A stretch of DNA of 5,110 bases from Gemmatimonadales bacterium. GTDB taxonomy: Bacteria; Gemmatimonadota; Gemmatimonadetes; Palauibacterales; Palauibacteraceae. Positions 1-5,088 of this stretch are shown piece after piece. How positions within the stretch are numbered: position 1 is the stretch's first letter; every line of letters begins with the position of its first letter. The DNA is taken from NCBI GenBank assembly GCA_030608825.1, contig JAUWDL010000130.1, positions 1 through 5,110 on the forward strand, given 5' to 3'. The notes beneath the pieces were generated by a model. The model made no database searches and was not told the origin of the DNA. It worked only from the letters and a program-made list of their open reading frames with translations. The translations under genes were made by a program, and so were the position numbers.

Positions 1-32
1 GTGCCGAAGCCGACGATGCCGATGGCACTCAT
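1..32 (-). CDS. N-terminus of a Rossmann-fold NAD(P)-binding protein (partial, cut by window edge)
   Basis: Read on the minus strand from ATG at 32-30, the frame gives MSAIGIVGFGT and then leaves the window. A short beta strand running into GxVGxGT within the first dozen residues is the usual opening of a Rossmann dinucleotide-binding fold, as in nucleotide-sugar dehydrogenases, homoserine or prephenate dehydrogenases and 6-phosphogluconate-dehydrogenase-like enzymes. The start is supported by a purine-rich GAGGGGAG (37-44, minus) a few bases upstream. The gene follows the bactofilin gene on the same strand after a 154-bp gap filled by a large inverted repeat, so cotranscription is possible but not shown. 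Eleven residues cannot decide which dehydrogenase family this is; that a gene starts here is much surer than its function. Confidence 0.6.
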   Translation of the reverse strand, partial: MSAIGIVGFG

Positions 33-36
33 ATCA

Positions 37-44
37 CTCCCCTC
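37..44 (-). promoter_or_regulatory. Ribosome binding site of the left-edge partial gene
   Basis: GAGGGGAG on the minus strand ends four bases before the ATG at 32-30. It is the main reason for accepting the short partial reading frame at the left edge as a real gene start. Confidence 0.5.
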
Positions 45-49
45 ATCCG

Positions 50-144
50 GGGGGACGGTGTTGCCTTCTTGCCTTTCCCCGCCAACTGGTCAGAAGATCC
101 TCTCCGGGCATCGCGGGAAAGGCAAGAAGGCAACACCGTCCCCC
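50..144. repeat. Perfect 30-bp inverted repeat with 35-nt loop (REP/MITE-like palindromic element)
   Basis: The left arm (50-79) and right arm (115-144) are exact reverse complements over 30 bases; the outermost part of the left arm reads GGGGGACGGTGTTGCC. A further G-U pair (49/145) is possible in RNA, and pairing breaks inward at 80/114. The loop (80-114) has no obvious internal pairing. The element lies between the bactofilin stop and the next minus-strand start. Neither flank has a T-tract, so it is not a textbook intrinsic terminator. Long exact arms opening with GGGGAC resemble palindromic elements spread by REP-associated tyrosine transposases, but no such transposase is in the window, so that origin is inferred. 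A role as transcript-end stabiliser or attenuator is equally possible. Confidence 0.85.
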
Positions 145-186
145 TTCCCTCGCTGTTCCCAAGAGCCGGATGCTGGCGGAGGAGCC

Positions 187-744
187 CTAGCCTCCCGAGG
201 GCGGCGGCGCTCCCGGCCCGGGCGGCGGCCGCGTGCCCGGTGTGCTGACGGCCCCCTTCTCGGTCTCGCGGGCCGCGGCCTGCTCGGCGGCGGGGGCGGG
301 GCGGGCAGTGGGCTTCTCGGCGACGCGTCCCGCGTCGGAGCCGATCATGATGCGGCCCTCGAGCTTCGCCCCCTCCTGGATGACGATGCCGGGGGTGCAC
401 AGGTTTCCCGTCACGCGGGCGGTCTTGTCCAGCGTGATCTTGCTGCGCGCGTTGATGTCGCCCGTCACCTGGCCGGCGATCACGACCGAGTCGGCCTCGA
501 TCGAGGCGTTGACCACGCCGGGCTCGCCGATCACCACCTTGTGGTCGCAGTGCACCTCGCCCTCCACGCGGCCGTCGATGCGCAGCGACTCATTGCACTT
601 GAGCTTGCCCGAGAAATTGGTCGAGGCGTCCAGAAAGGTGGCCGGAGCCCCGCCGGGCGGCGCCGGCTGCCTCAGCGACGCAGGCGTCTCCGCCTCGCCC
701 GGCTGCGCGACTCCCGTCTTGCCCATGAAGTCCTTGAGCGCCAT
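187..744 (-). CDS. Bactofilin (polymer-forming cytoskeletal protein, DUF583)
   Basis: This 185-residue protein has the standard bactofilin layout. A flexible Pro/Ala/Gly-rich N-terminus (about 1-36) is followed by a right-handed beta-helix core (about 37-136) with the family pattern of short hydrophobic strands separated by G and N/D turns, such as LRIDGRVEGEV, VVIAGQVTGDINAR and ARVTGNLCTPGIVI. A low-complexity Ala/Pro tail (about 140-185) completes it. Bactofilins polymerise without nucleotide into filaments at the inner face of the membrane and scaffold cell-shape or polar functions. I chose ATG at 744 (MALKDFMGK) because it begins a typical short cytoplasmic tail and has a G-rich AGGGGGGG upstream. 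The frame stays open 20 codons further, to 804, but that extension (MSVWCSG...) looks unrelated to the family. No transmembrane segment is visible. Its downstream neighbour on the same strand is the Rossmann-fold gene, and the yiaW-like gene is divergent upstream. Confidence 0.93.
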   Translation of the reverse strand: MALKDFMGKTGVAQPGEAETPASLRQPAPPGGAPATFLDASTNFSGKLKCNESLRIDGRVEGEVHCDHKVVIGEPGVVNASIEADSVVIAGQVTGDINARSKITLDKTARVTGNLCTPGIVIQEGAKLEGRIMIGSDAGRVAEKPTARPAPAAEQAAARETEKGAVSTPGTRPPPGPGAPPPSGG

Positions 745-926
745 CGATTCCCCCCCTGTGCTCGAGTCCGGACATGGGGCCCCTCCCGAGCACCAGACGG
801 ACACGGCGGTGAGAACATATGGTAGCCGCTTCGGGGGATTCCGTGATGCCGCTCACGCCGGCGGGCTGAGGCGGCGGCGCAGCGTGACGATAGCGTCTGA
901 AATGCCGGGCAGTTAAGCTCGCGTCG
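745..926. promoter_or_regulatory. Divergent intergenic region between bactofilin and the yiaWV-like operon
   Basis: These 182 bp separate two divergent starts, so promoters for both transcripts should lie here. The only AT-rich patch is around 810-824 (ACATATGGTA). Read on the minus strand it offers TACCAT or TATGTT as a weak -10 for the bactofilin gene, but I find no convincing -35. An imperfect GC-rich stem covers about 849-874 (CCGCTCACGCC against GGCTGAGGCGG, with bulges). No operator can be named. Confidence 0.35.
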
Positions 927-1256
927 ATGACGGGCCTCGACTTCTTCACCTTCGTCGTTCTGGCCGTGCTGATCGCGGCCGGGGCCGCCCTCGCCTTTGT
1001 CCTCGGCTCACTTCCGGGCAAGATCGCCGAGGGGCGCGGGCATCCCCAGGCAGATGCCATCCGTGTGGCGGGTTGGCTCGGCCTGCTCACCATGGGCCTT
1101 CTCTGGCCCTTCGCCCTGATCGGGGCCTACACGCGAGTGACTTCGGAAGGGGAGACCACGGCGTTGCGCAATTCGATCGACCGCCTTGGCGAGCGCGTGG
1201 CTGCCGTGGAGCGCAAGGGGGCCGCGGGCCTGGAAGAAGAGCGGACGGACTCGTGA
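927..1256 (+). CDS. yiaW: YiaW-like inner-membrane protein (DUF3302)
   Basis: A 109-residue membrane protein with two predicted transmembrane helices (about 5-28 and 47-68) and a charged C-terminal helix (about 79-98) that could form a coiled coil. The stretch HPQADAIRVAGW (39-50), followed by a hydrophobic helix containing WPF and then an IGAY-type end, matches what I recall of E. coli YiaW (HPHADAIHTAGW...WPF). That is the basis for the DUF3302 call. Start position and length also fit E. coli YiaW: aromatic and hydrophobic residues follow within four residues of the Met. The ribosome binding site is weak. The gene overlaps the following adaptor gene by four bases and the same pair occurs in E. 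coli, so the two almost certainly act together in the inner membrane. The biochemical role of DUF3302 proteins is not known to me; it may assist or stabilise the adaptor. Confidence 0.88.
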   Translation: MTGLDFFTFVVLAVLIAAGAALAFVLGSLPGKIAEGRGHPQADAIRVAGWLGLLTMGLLWPFALIGAYTRVTSEGETTALRNSIDRLGERVAAVERKGAAGLEEERTDS

Positions 1257-2200
1257 TCGCTTTCCTCACACTCTGCTACTGCGCCATCATCTGGGTCATC
1301 TTCTTCAAGCTCAAGCTTCTACCCTGGAACCGTGGTTCTCAGGGGGCCGTCGTCGGCATCGGCATCGCGGCGATCCTCGCCCTGCTCATCTCGATGAACC
1401 TCTTCCAGCCCTACTCGAAGGACGTGCGCGTCTACCAGAAGGTGATCCAGATCGTGCCGCGGGTCACGGGACGCGTGGTCGAGGTGCCGCTCCAGGCCAA
1501 CGCCGCCGTGAAGCAGGGAGACGTGCTCTTCCGCATCGACCCCGAACCCTTCCAATACGAGGTGGACCGACTCACGGCGGACCTGCGGCTCAAGAAGATC
1601 GTGCTCGACGATGCGAAGGGGCTCGTGGGCGCGCAGGCCGCCGCGGAGATCAAGCTCGATCGCGCCCAGGCCGCGTATGACCAGACCCGCGCCCAGCTCG
1701 ACAACGCGAACGTGAACCTCCGCGAAACCAGCGTTTACGCACCCGGCAATGGGGTGGTTACGAACCTCGCACTTCACCCGGGCCAGATCGCGAGCCAGAT
1801 GGCTTCCATGCCCGTCATGACTTTCATCGAGACGGACAAACCGATCGTGATAGCCTCCTTCGATCAGAGCGCGCTCGACTTCGTGGCTGTAGGCGACGCG
1901 GCTGAGATCGCCTTCGATCGCTTACCCGGGCGCATCTTGAACGCGCATCTCCAGGCCATCATCCCGGCCACAGGCCAGGGGCAGCTTCCGCCGAGCGGGC
2001 AGCTGATGGAGTTTACGCAAACCCCGGTCCCCGGTCGCTTCGCCGTGCGCCTTCAGCTCGACGATGACTCCTCTGATCTGCAGATTCCGGCCGGGACTGC
2101 GGGCGCGGCTGCCGTCTACACCGATCGTGCGAAAGCCATCCGGATCGTCCGCAAGGTGGTGATCCGAATGACCACCTGGCTCAACTACGTAATTCTCTAG
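1253..2200 (+). CDS. yiaV: YiaV-like HlyD/EmrA-family membrane fusion protein (periplasmic adaptor)
   Basis: A 315-residue adaptor. Two N-terminal hydrophobic segments (about 1-22 and 31-49) anchor it in the inner membrane. The first lipoyl half-motif follows (about 64-97, PRVTGRVVEVPLQANAAV then GDVLFRIDP). A short alpha-helical hairpin spans about 100-157 and the second lipoyl half about 158-192 (YAPGNGVVTNLALHPGQ). A beta-barrel region ends in RKVVIRMTTWLNY, closely resembling the C-terminus of E. coli YiaV. Such proteins bridge an inner-membrane transporter and an outer-membrane channel; no transporter or TolC-type gene is present here. I chose GTG at 1253 because it overlaps the DUF3302 stop (GTGA), implying translational coupling, and keeps the first membrane helix. 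The frame is open upstream only because it shadows the preceding gene. It is about 60 residues shorter than E. coli YiaV, almost all missing from the coiled-coil hairpin. Confidence 0.9.
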   Translation: MIAFLTLCYCAIIWVIFFKLKLLPWNRGSQGAVVGIGIAAILALLISMNLFQPYSKDVRVYQKVIQIVPRVTGRVVEVPLQANAAVKQGDVLFRIDPEPFQYEVDRLTADLRLKKIVLDDAKGLVGAQAAAEIKLDRAQAAYDQTRAQLDNANVNLRETSVYAPGNGVVTNLALHPGQIASQMASMPVMTFIETDKPIVIASFDQSALDFVAVGDAAEIAFDRLPGRILNAHLQAIIPATGQGQLPPSGQLMEFTQTPVPGRFAVRLQLDDDSSDLQIPAGTAGAAAVYTDRAKAIRIVRKVVIRMTTWLNYVIL

Positions 2201-2216
2201 CCGGAACAGCGCAACC

Positions 2217-2372
2217 AGAGCGCGACTCCGGCATCGGACGCCGATCGCCGCAGTCGCCTATCTGACGGGTTTCTCGGACGTGAGCGCCTTCACGCGCGCG
2301 GTGCGCCGCTGGTTCGGCCGCACACCGGCTCGCCTCCGCCAAGAAGCAGGACCTCCGTCCGCCCGGGTTTGA
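2217..2372 (+). pseudogene. Remnant of an AraC-family regulator (C-terminal helix-turn-helix only)
   Basis: The frame ending at TGA 2370-2372 encodes, from about 2238, TPIAAVAYLTGFSDVSAFTR and then AVRRWFGRTPARLR. This is the near-consensus second helix-turn-helix of AraC/XylS regulators (IAxVAxxxGFSDxSxFxRAFRRWxGxTPxxxR). Nothing recognisable as the first helix-turn-helix or an effector domain precedes it: the yiaV-like gene stops at 2200, and the codons at 2217-2237 (RARLRHR) only loosely resemble the preceding helix. There is no plausible start codon or ribosome binding site for a functional product. I read this as the surviving 3' end of a deleted gene, so the region just left of it marks a rearrangement junction. 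A programmed short DNA-binding peptide is possible but unlikely. The left boundary is approximate. Confidence 0.82.
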
Positions 2373-2380
2373 TATGGTTC

Positions 2381-2411
2381 CCGCCCGCAGCGAGAAAGCT
2401 CGCTCGGGCGG
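2381..2411 (+). other. Strong stem-loop in the leader of the sulfotransferase gene
   Basis: CCGCCCG at 2381-2387, a bulged C (2388) and AGCGAG at 2389-2394 pair with CTCGCT (2399-2404) and CGGGCGG (2405-2411) across an AAAG loop. This gives 13 base pairs with one bulge. It begins nine bases after the AraC-remnant stop and ends 17 bases before the sulfotransferase ribosome binding site. No T-run follows on either strand, so it is at best a non-canonical terminator left from the lost AraC gene, or a leader structure affecting the sulfotransferase mRNA. Confidence 0.6.
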
Positions 2412-2428
2412 ACCTCTCTCGGCTGCTC

Positions 2429-2433
2429 AGGAG
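2429..2433 (+). promoter_or_regulatory. Ribosome binding site deciding the sulfotransferase start
   Basis: AGGAG (within AGGAGA) lies four bases before the ATG at 2438 and seven before the ATG at 2441. The spacing favours the second of the two adjacent ATG codons and argues against the upstream TTG at 2369. Confidence 0.65.
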
Positions 2434-2440
2434 ACGCATG

Positions 2441-3454
2441 ATGGAGATCGTGGAACCTCGCCTGCCCGCGGCGAGCGACGCTCCCGGCGGGATCGCGCCC
2501 TTTCCCGACTTCTTTGTCGTCGGCGCGCCGCGCTGCGGAACCACGGCACTGAGCCGCTACCTGAGCCAGCACCCCCAGGTCTGCTTCTCGAAGCCGAAGG
2601 AGCCCCACTACTTCGCGCGGATCGATGCGCGGCACCTTCAGGAAGCCGACTGGAGCAGCGAATACGCCCGCTTCTTCGCTCACTACCACGAAGGCCACCG
2701 CGCCGTGGGTGAGGGGTCAGTCTCGTATCTCTACTTCGAAGAAACCCTGGAGTACATCACTCGGATCAACCCTGAGGCACGCCTCATCGCGATGCTCCGC
2801 AATCCACTGGAGATGCTCCCTTCGTACCACCTCCGCATGCTCTACATCCTGGAGGAGGACGTCGAGCTTTTCGACACGGCGTGGGGTCTTCAGGAGGCGC
2901 GCGTGCGCGGCGAGCGCGTTCCGAAGCTGTGCACCGATCCGCGGCTCCTCCATTACGGCGAGATCGGAAAGCTCGGAGAGCAGGTCGACCGCATGCTGCG
3001 GGTCGCGGGCCGCGAGAAGTGCCTGGTCCTGCTCCACGACGACCTGGTCCGGGATCCGCGCAGCGTCTACCGGCAGGCGCTTCGCTTCATCGGCGTGGAC
3101 GACGACGGCCGGACGGAGTTCCCGAGCCGCCAGGCCAGTCGGCGTTACCGCCATCGGTGGCTCCAGCGGCTGCTCTACAAACCGCCCGTCGTCTACGAGA
3201 GTCTGTTCGAGGAACGGCTCGCTCGCGCCGCGCACAAGGCAAAGGGGCAAGACCCGAAGCACGGGCCGGGAGGCACCGAGCGCAAGAAGTCCCTGCCCCT
3301 GCGCCTGCACAAGCGGCTGCGGAAGTGGAACCGTGTCGTCGCGAAGCCTCGGCCTCTGGACGAGCGGATGCGCGCGCTCCTGCGCGAGCACTTTGCCGCC
3401 GACGTCGAGAAGCTCGCCAAGCTGATCGATCGCGACCTCGGCCACTGGCTCTGA
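2441..3454 (+). CDS. PAPS-dependent sulfotransferase (Sulfotransfer superfamily)
   Basis: A 337-residue protein that should transfer sulfate from PAPS to an unidentified hydroxyl or amine acceptor. The 5'-phosphosulfate loop is FFVVGAPRCGTTALSRYL (24-41), the standard GxPxxGTTxL element. FSKPKEPHYF (49-58) follows; Glu54 sits where the catalytic Glu lies in N-deacetylase/N-sulfotransferase-type enzymes. The 3'-phosphate site is MLRNPLEMLPSYH (118-130), with Arg120 and Ser128. The second Arg often present in RxPxERxxS is Met125 here. A later FIGVDDD (216-222) is the usual conserved spot before the C-terminal part. Residues about 259-305 are strongly basic and lysine/arginine-rich. There is no signal peptide or membrane helix, so it is probably cytoplasmic. 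The ATG at 2438 would add one Met, and a TTG at 2369 would add a poor 24-residue extension. It is convergent with the radical SAM gene. The acceptor cannot be read from the sequence; polysaccharide, lipid or small-molecule acceptors are all possible. Confidence 0.9.
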   Translation: MEIVEPRLPAASDAPGGIAPFPDFFVVGAPRCGTTALSRYLSQHPQVCFSKPKEPHYFARIDARHLQEADWSSEYARFFAHYHEGHRAVGEGSVSYLYFEETLEYITRINPEARLIAMLRNPLEMLPSYHLRMLYILEEDVELFDTAWGLQEARVRGERVPKLCTDPRLLHYGEIGKLGEQVDRMLRVAGREKCLVLLHDDLVRDPRSVYRQALRFIGVDDDGRTEFPSRQASRRYRHRWLQRLLYKPPVVYESLFEERLARAAHKAKGQDPKHGPGGTERKKSLPLRLHKRLRKWNRVVAKPRPLDERMRALLREHFAADVEKLAKLIDRDLGHWL

Positions 3455-3464
3455 CAGGAGGCCT

Positions 3465-4664
3465 CTAGTCCCTCTTGGGCAGGCTCTCCATGTTGCGGCC
3501 GAACTTGAGCTGCTCGTCCATCCTGCAGGACCAGACCAGCTGACCGTTCCAGACGGTGATGTCCGGGCAGCTGTCGCACATGTTCTGCCTTCCGTCCTCG
3601 AGGAAGTCGATGGGCTGGATCACCATGACCGACTGGTAATAGAGACGCTTGAAGAGGTTCAGCGGCTTCGAATAGAACGCCTTGAACGCGCTCCTGACCT
3701 TTCGATCGAACGCTCCGAGCAGCAGCATGGTCTTCCCCATGCGTCCCGTCAGGGCCGAAGCGTAACCCAGGTACGTTCCGTGAATGAGGTGATTGACGGT
3801 TTGGATCAGCTCCATCCCCTTCGGGCCCATGTAGCCGTAGATCCTCTCCTTCGTGCCGAACCTGCCGCTGAGGAGCCATTTGAAGGAGTCCGGCTGCTGG
3901 GTTCCATTCAAGTACGCGCAGCTGTCGAAATCCGGGTACTCCGACCGAAGCATGCCATAGATCTCTTCGGCCTTGATGTCGGTGCGCTCCTCGGGCTCGT
4001 CGTTGTAGACGAAGGTGCTGGCATCGAGCTTGTCCCCCCCGACGTAGAAATCGACCTTCCTGGTATCGATGGCCCTGTAGAGGATGAAGACCATGACTTG
4101 AACGATGTCGATGTTCCGCTCGGCCCATCGCGCGAGGTCGGGGACGAACTTGGCGGTGTCTTCATAGACGGTCGAGTTGAACGAGCAGACCATGCCTCCA
4201 GCGTCGGCGAGCATTCGCGCGTATGTGTAACGCAGCTCGTTCAGCTCGATCTCGCTGCTCTCCTTCCAGCCGGGCCGGTTCTGCTTGCTGTCGATGTGGA
4301 AGGTGAACCCGAAGGCCCCCGCTCGCTTGAGTTCCCGGAGAAGCTCCGGGGTCAGGGCGAGCCCGTTGGTGTTGATGATCGGCTTCGCACCGCGTTCCTT
4401 GATGAGTCGCACGATCTCGACGATGTCCGGATGGACCAGCGGATCCCCTCCGGCTATGGAGACGGCGTCGAACTTCCTGAACTTCTGGAAGACGTCCAGG
4501 TCTTCCTTGATCTGGTCGAGCGACTTGTGACCTTCGCTCTGGTTCTGCCGATAGCAGCCATAGCAGGCGAGATTGCACTTGGCGGTCGGCTCGAGCCAGG
4601 CAATCGCATTGTCGGCGAGATTCCAGGGGAGCCTGTAGTAGTTCAGGTGGTTCAGCTTCGTCAT
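3465..4664 (-). CDS. Radical SAM enzyme of unassigned substrate with a C-terminal cysteine cluster
   Basis: A 399-residue protein. AKCNLACYGCYRQ carries the CxxxCxxC motif (Cys30, Cys34, Cys37) that binds the catalytic 4Fe-4S cluster and S-adenosylmethionine. AGGDPLVHPDI (71-81) is the SAM-contacting GGE/DP element. PIINTNGLAL (95-104) and FTFHIDSKQ (120-128) are the following barrel strands. After the barrel there is a roughly 100-residue stretch of unknown type, then Cys363-x2-Cys366-x13-Cys380 (MCDSCPDI...VWSC), resembling the end of a SPASM or twitch-type auxiliary-cluster domain; Cys249 might join it. I chose ATG at 4664 because AAGGAG lies nine bases upstream. The in-frame ATG at 4673 is directly abutted by that site and is unlikely. 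No precursor peptide, B12 domain or partner gene is adjacent, so the reaction is unknown. Hand-counted samples suggest lower G+C than neighbouring genes. Confidence 0.92.
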   Translation of the reverse strand: MTKLNHLNYYRLPWNLADNAIAWLEPTAKCNLACYGCYRQNQSEGHKSLDQIKEDLDVFQKFRKFDAVSIAGGDPLVHPDIVEIVRLIKERGAKPIINTNGLALTPELLRELKRAGAFGFTFHIDSKQNRPGWKESSEIELNELRYTYARMLADAGGMVCSFNSTVYEDTAKFVPDLARWAERNIDIVQVMVFILYRAIDTRKVDFYVGGDKLDASTFVYNDEPEERTDIKAEEIYGMLRSEYPDFDSCAYLNGTQQPDSFKWLLSGRFGTKERIYGYMGPKGMELIQTVNHLIHGTYLGYASALTGRMGKTMLLLGAFDRKVRSAFKAFYSKPLNLFKRLYYQSVMVIQPIDFLEDGRQNMCDSCPDITVWNGQLVWSCRMDEQLKFGRNMESLPKRD

Positions 4665-4673
4665 CGGCACCAT

Positions 4674-4679
4674 CTCCTT
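4674..4679 (-). promoter_or_regulatory. Ribosome binding site deciding the radical SAM start
   Basis: AAGGAG on the minus strand, nine bases before ATG 4664-4662. It abuts the alternative ATG at 4673 with no spacer, which rules that codon out and favours the start giving MTKLNHLNYY. Confidence 0.65.
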
Positions 4680-4695
4680 GGGGGAAGGTCCTTTC

Positions 4696-4719
4696 ACGCA
4701 GGTACGGCGATTCCTGCGT
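4696..4719. repeat. 7-bp inverted repeat in the radical SAM leader
   Basis: ACGCAGG (4696-4702) and CCTGCGT (4713-4719) are perfect reverse complements with a 10-base spacer. The repeat lies 32 bases upstream of the radical SAM start codon, so it could be an operator or a small leader hairpin. Chance occurrence is possible in DNA this G+C-rich. Confidence 0.4.
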
Positions 4720-4744
4720 TCGTTCGGGGAACGGTTTCCACCCA

Positions 4745-4775
4745 GCAACGGCTATCGGATTCACGACGCCGTTGC
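4745..4775. repeat. 8-bp inverted repeat, candidate operator
   Basis: GCAACGGC (4745-4752) and GCCGTTGC (4768-4775) are perfect reverse complements with a 15-base spacer, giving half-site centres 23 bp apart. A dyad of this size and place, about 80 bp upstream of the radical SAM start, would suit a dimeric regulator. No regulator is identified. Confidence 0.4.
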
Positions 4776-4984
4776 CGGGACCACCCCAGGAAGCGACTCA
4801 CCCCCTATGTCCTTCCTGCAACGCCCCTCCGCCGAAGCGGTGTGCCCTGCCGTCGGAAGGCAATTCCTCGCTCCCGCCGCTCGCGTCGATCCAGCCGTCT
4901 CGAGCGTCAACCTGCCCGCTTCAGAATAGTCGAATCCGCCGGGGGAGACGATATGACATCGGTCATGCCCGACCCCTGCGGGGA

Positions 4985-5003
4985 GCGCCGATCTCATCGG
5001 CGC
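4985..5003. repeat. Perfect 8-bp hairpin with 3-nt loop, next to two smaller hairpins
   Basis: GCGCCGAT (4985-4992), CTC loop, ATCGGCGC (4996-5003). Immediately upstream are CCCC-TGC-GGGG (4973-4983) and ATGAC-ATCG-GTCAT (4953-4966). The run of three small stems within 51 bases could structure the leader of the plus-strand gene starting at about 5089. No T-run follows, so an intrinsic terminator is not supported. Confidence 0.5.
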
Positions 5004-5076
5004 GGAGCGTTGCGAAATCCCCACCTCGGCCCCGCGAACAGCAGCGATCGCGACGGTCGGGCCGCCAGCCGAGTTC

Positions 5077-5082
5077 AGGAGG
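5077..5082 (+). promoter_or_regulatory. Consensus Shine-Dalgarno of the right-edge gene
   Basis: AGGAGG with exactly six bases before TTG at 5089-5091. It is the best ribosome binding site in the window and the main evidence that a gene begins at the right edge. Confidence 0.5.
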
Positions 5083-5088
5083 CTAGGC

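Larger units (their letters stand above)
4665..5088. other. Divergent intergenic region rich in inverted repeats, no convincing gene
   Basis: These 424 bp separate the radical SAM start from the probable plus-strand gene start at the right edge. Reading frames here (for example 4772-5086 plus, 4761-5024 minus) encode Arg/Ser/Pro-rich sequence without recognisable motifs, and I do not call them genes. I see no convincing sigma-70 or sigma-54 promoter on either strand. What stands out is five inverted repeats: 4696-4719, 4745-4775, 4953-4966, 4973-4983 and 4985-5003. Control elements for two divergent transcripts are the most economical reading. Confidence 0.5.

Noticed and set aside
50..144. 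The large inverted repeat as an intrinsic terminator for the bactofilin gene
   Set aside because: There is no T-tract on either side, and the stem and loop are far longer than usual terminators; kept as a repeat instead.
1..825. Long plus-strand frame of 274 codons opposite the bactofilin gene
   Set aside because: It is antisense to a clear bactofilin, is Arg/Ala/Gly-rich and crosses the inverted repeat; high G+C keeps such frames open.
233..916. Second plus-strand frame of 227 codons over the bactofilin gene
   Set aside because: It is another antisense shadow with no recognisable motif or ribosome binding site.
590..1093. Minus-strand frame of 167 codons across the divergent spacer
   Set aside because: It overlaps both the bactofilin and the DUF3302 gene in wrong frames and its product has no family features.
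2201..2231. CCGGA/TCCGG dyad after the yiaV-like stop, as a terminator
   Set aside because: Five base pairs with a 21-base loop and no T-run is too weak to call.
2717..3445. Minus-strand frame of 242 codons opposite the sulfotransferase
   Set aside because: It is antisense to a gene with clear PAPS-binding motifs; its own product matches nothing I recognise.
3193..4128. Minus-strand frame of 311 codons spanning parts of the radical SAM and sulfotransferase genes
   Set aside because: It is a shifted-frame shadow of the radical SAM gene running into the antisense of the sulfotransferase; no start signal.
5044..5051. GCGATCGC octamer, identical to the cyanobacterial HIP1 palindrome
   Set aside because: A single copy is expected by chance in G+C-rich DNA and nothing else here suggests a cyanobacterium.
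4772..5086. Plus-strand frame of 104 codons in the right intergenic region
   Set aside because: It has a Pro/Ser/Arg-rich featureless product and no ribosome binding site, and it overlaps the hairpin cluster.
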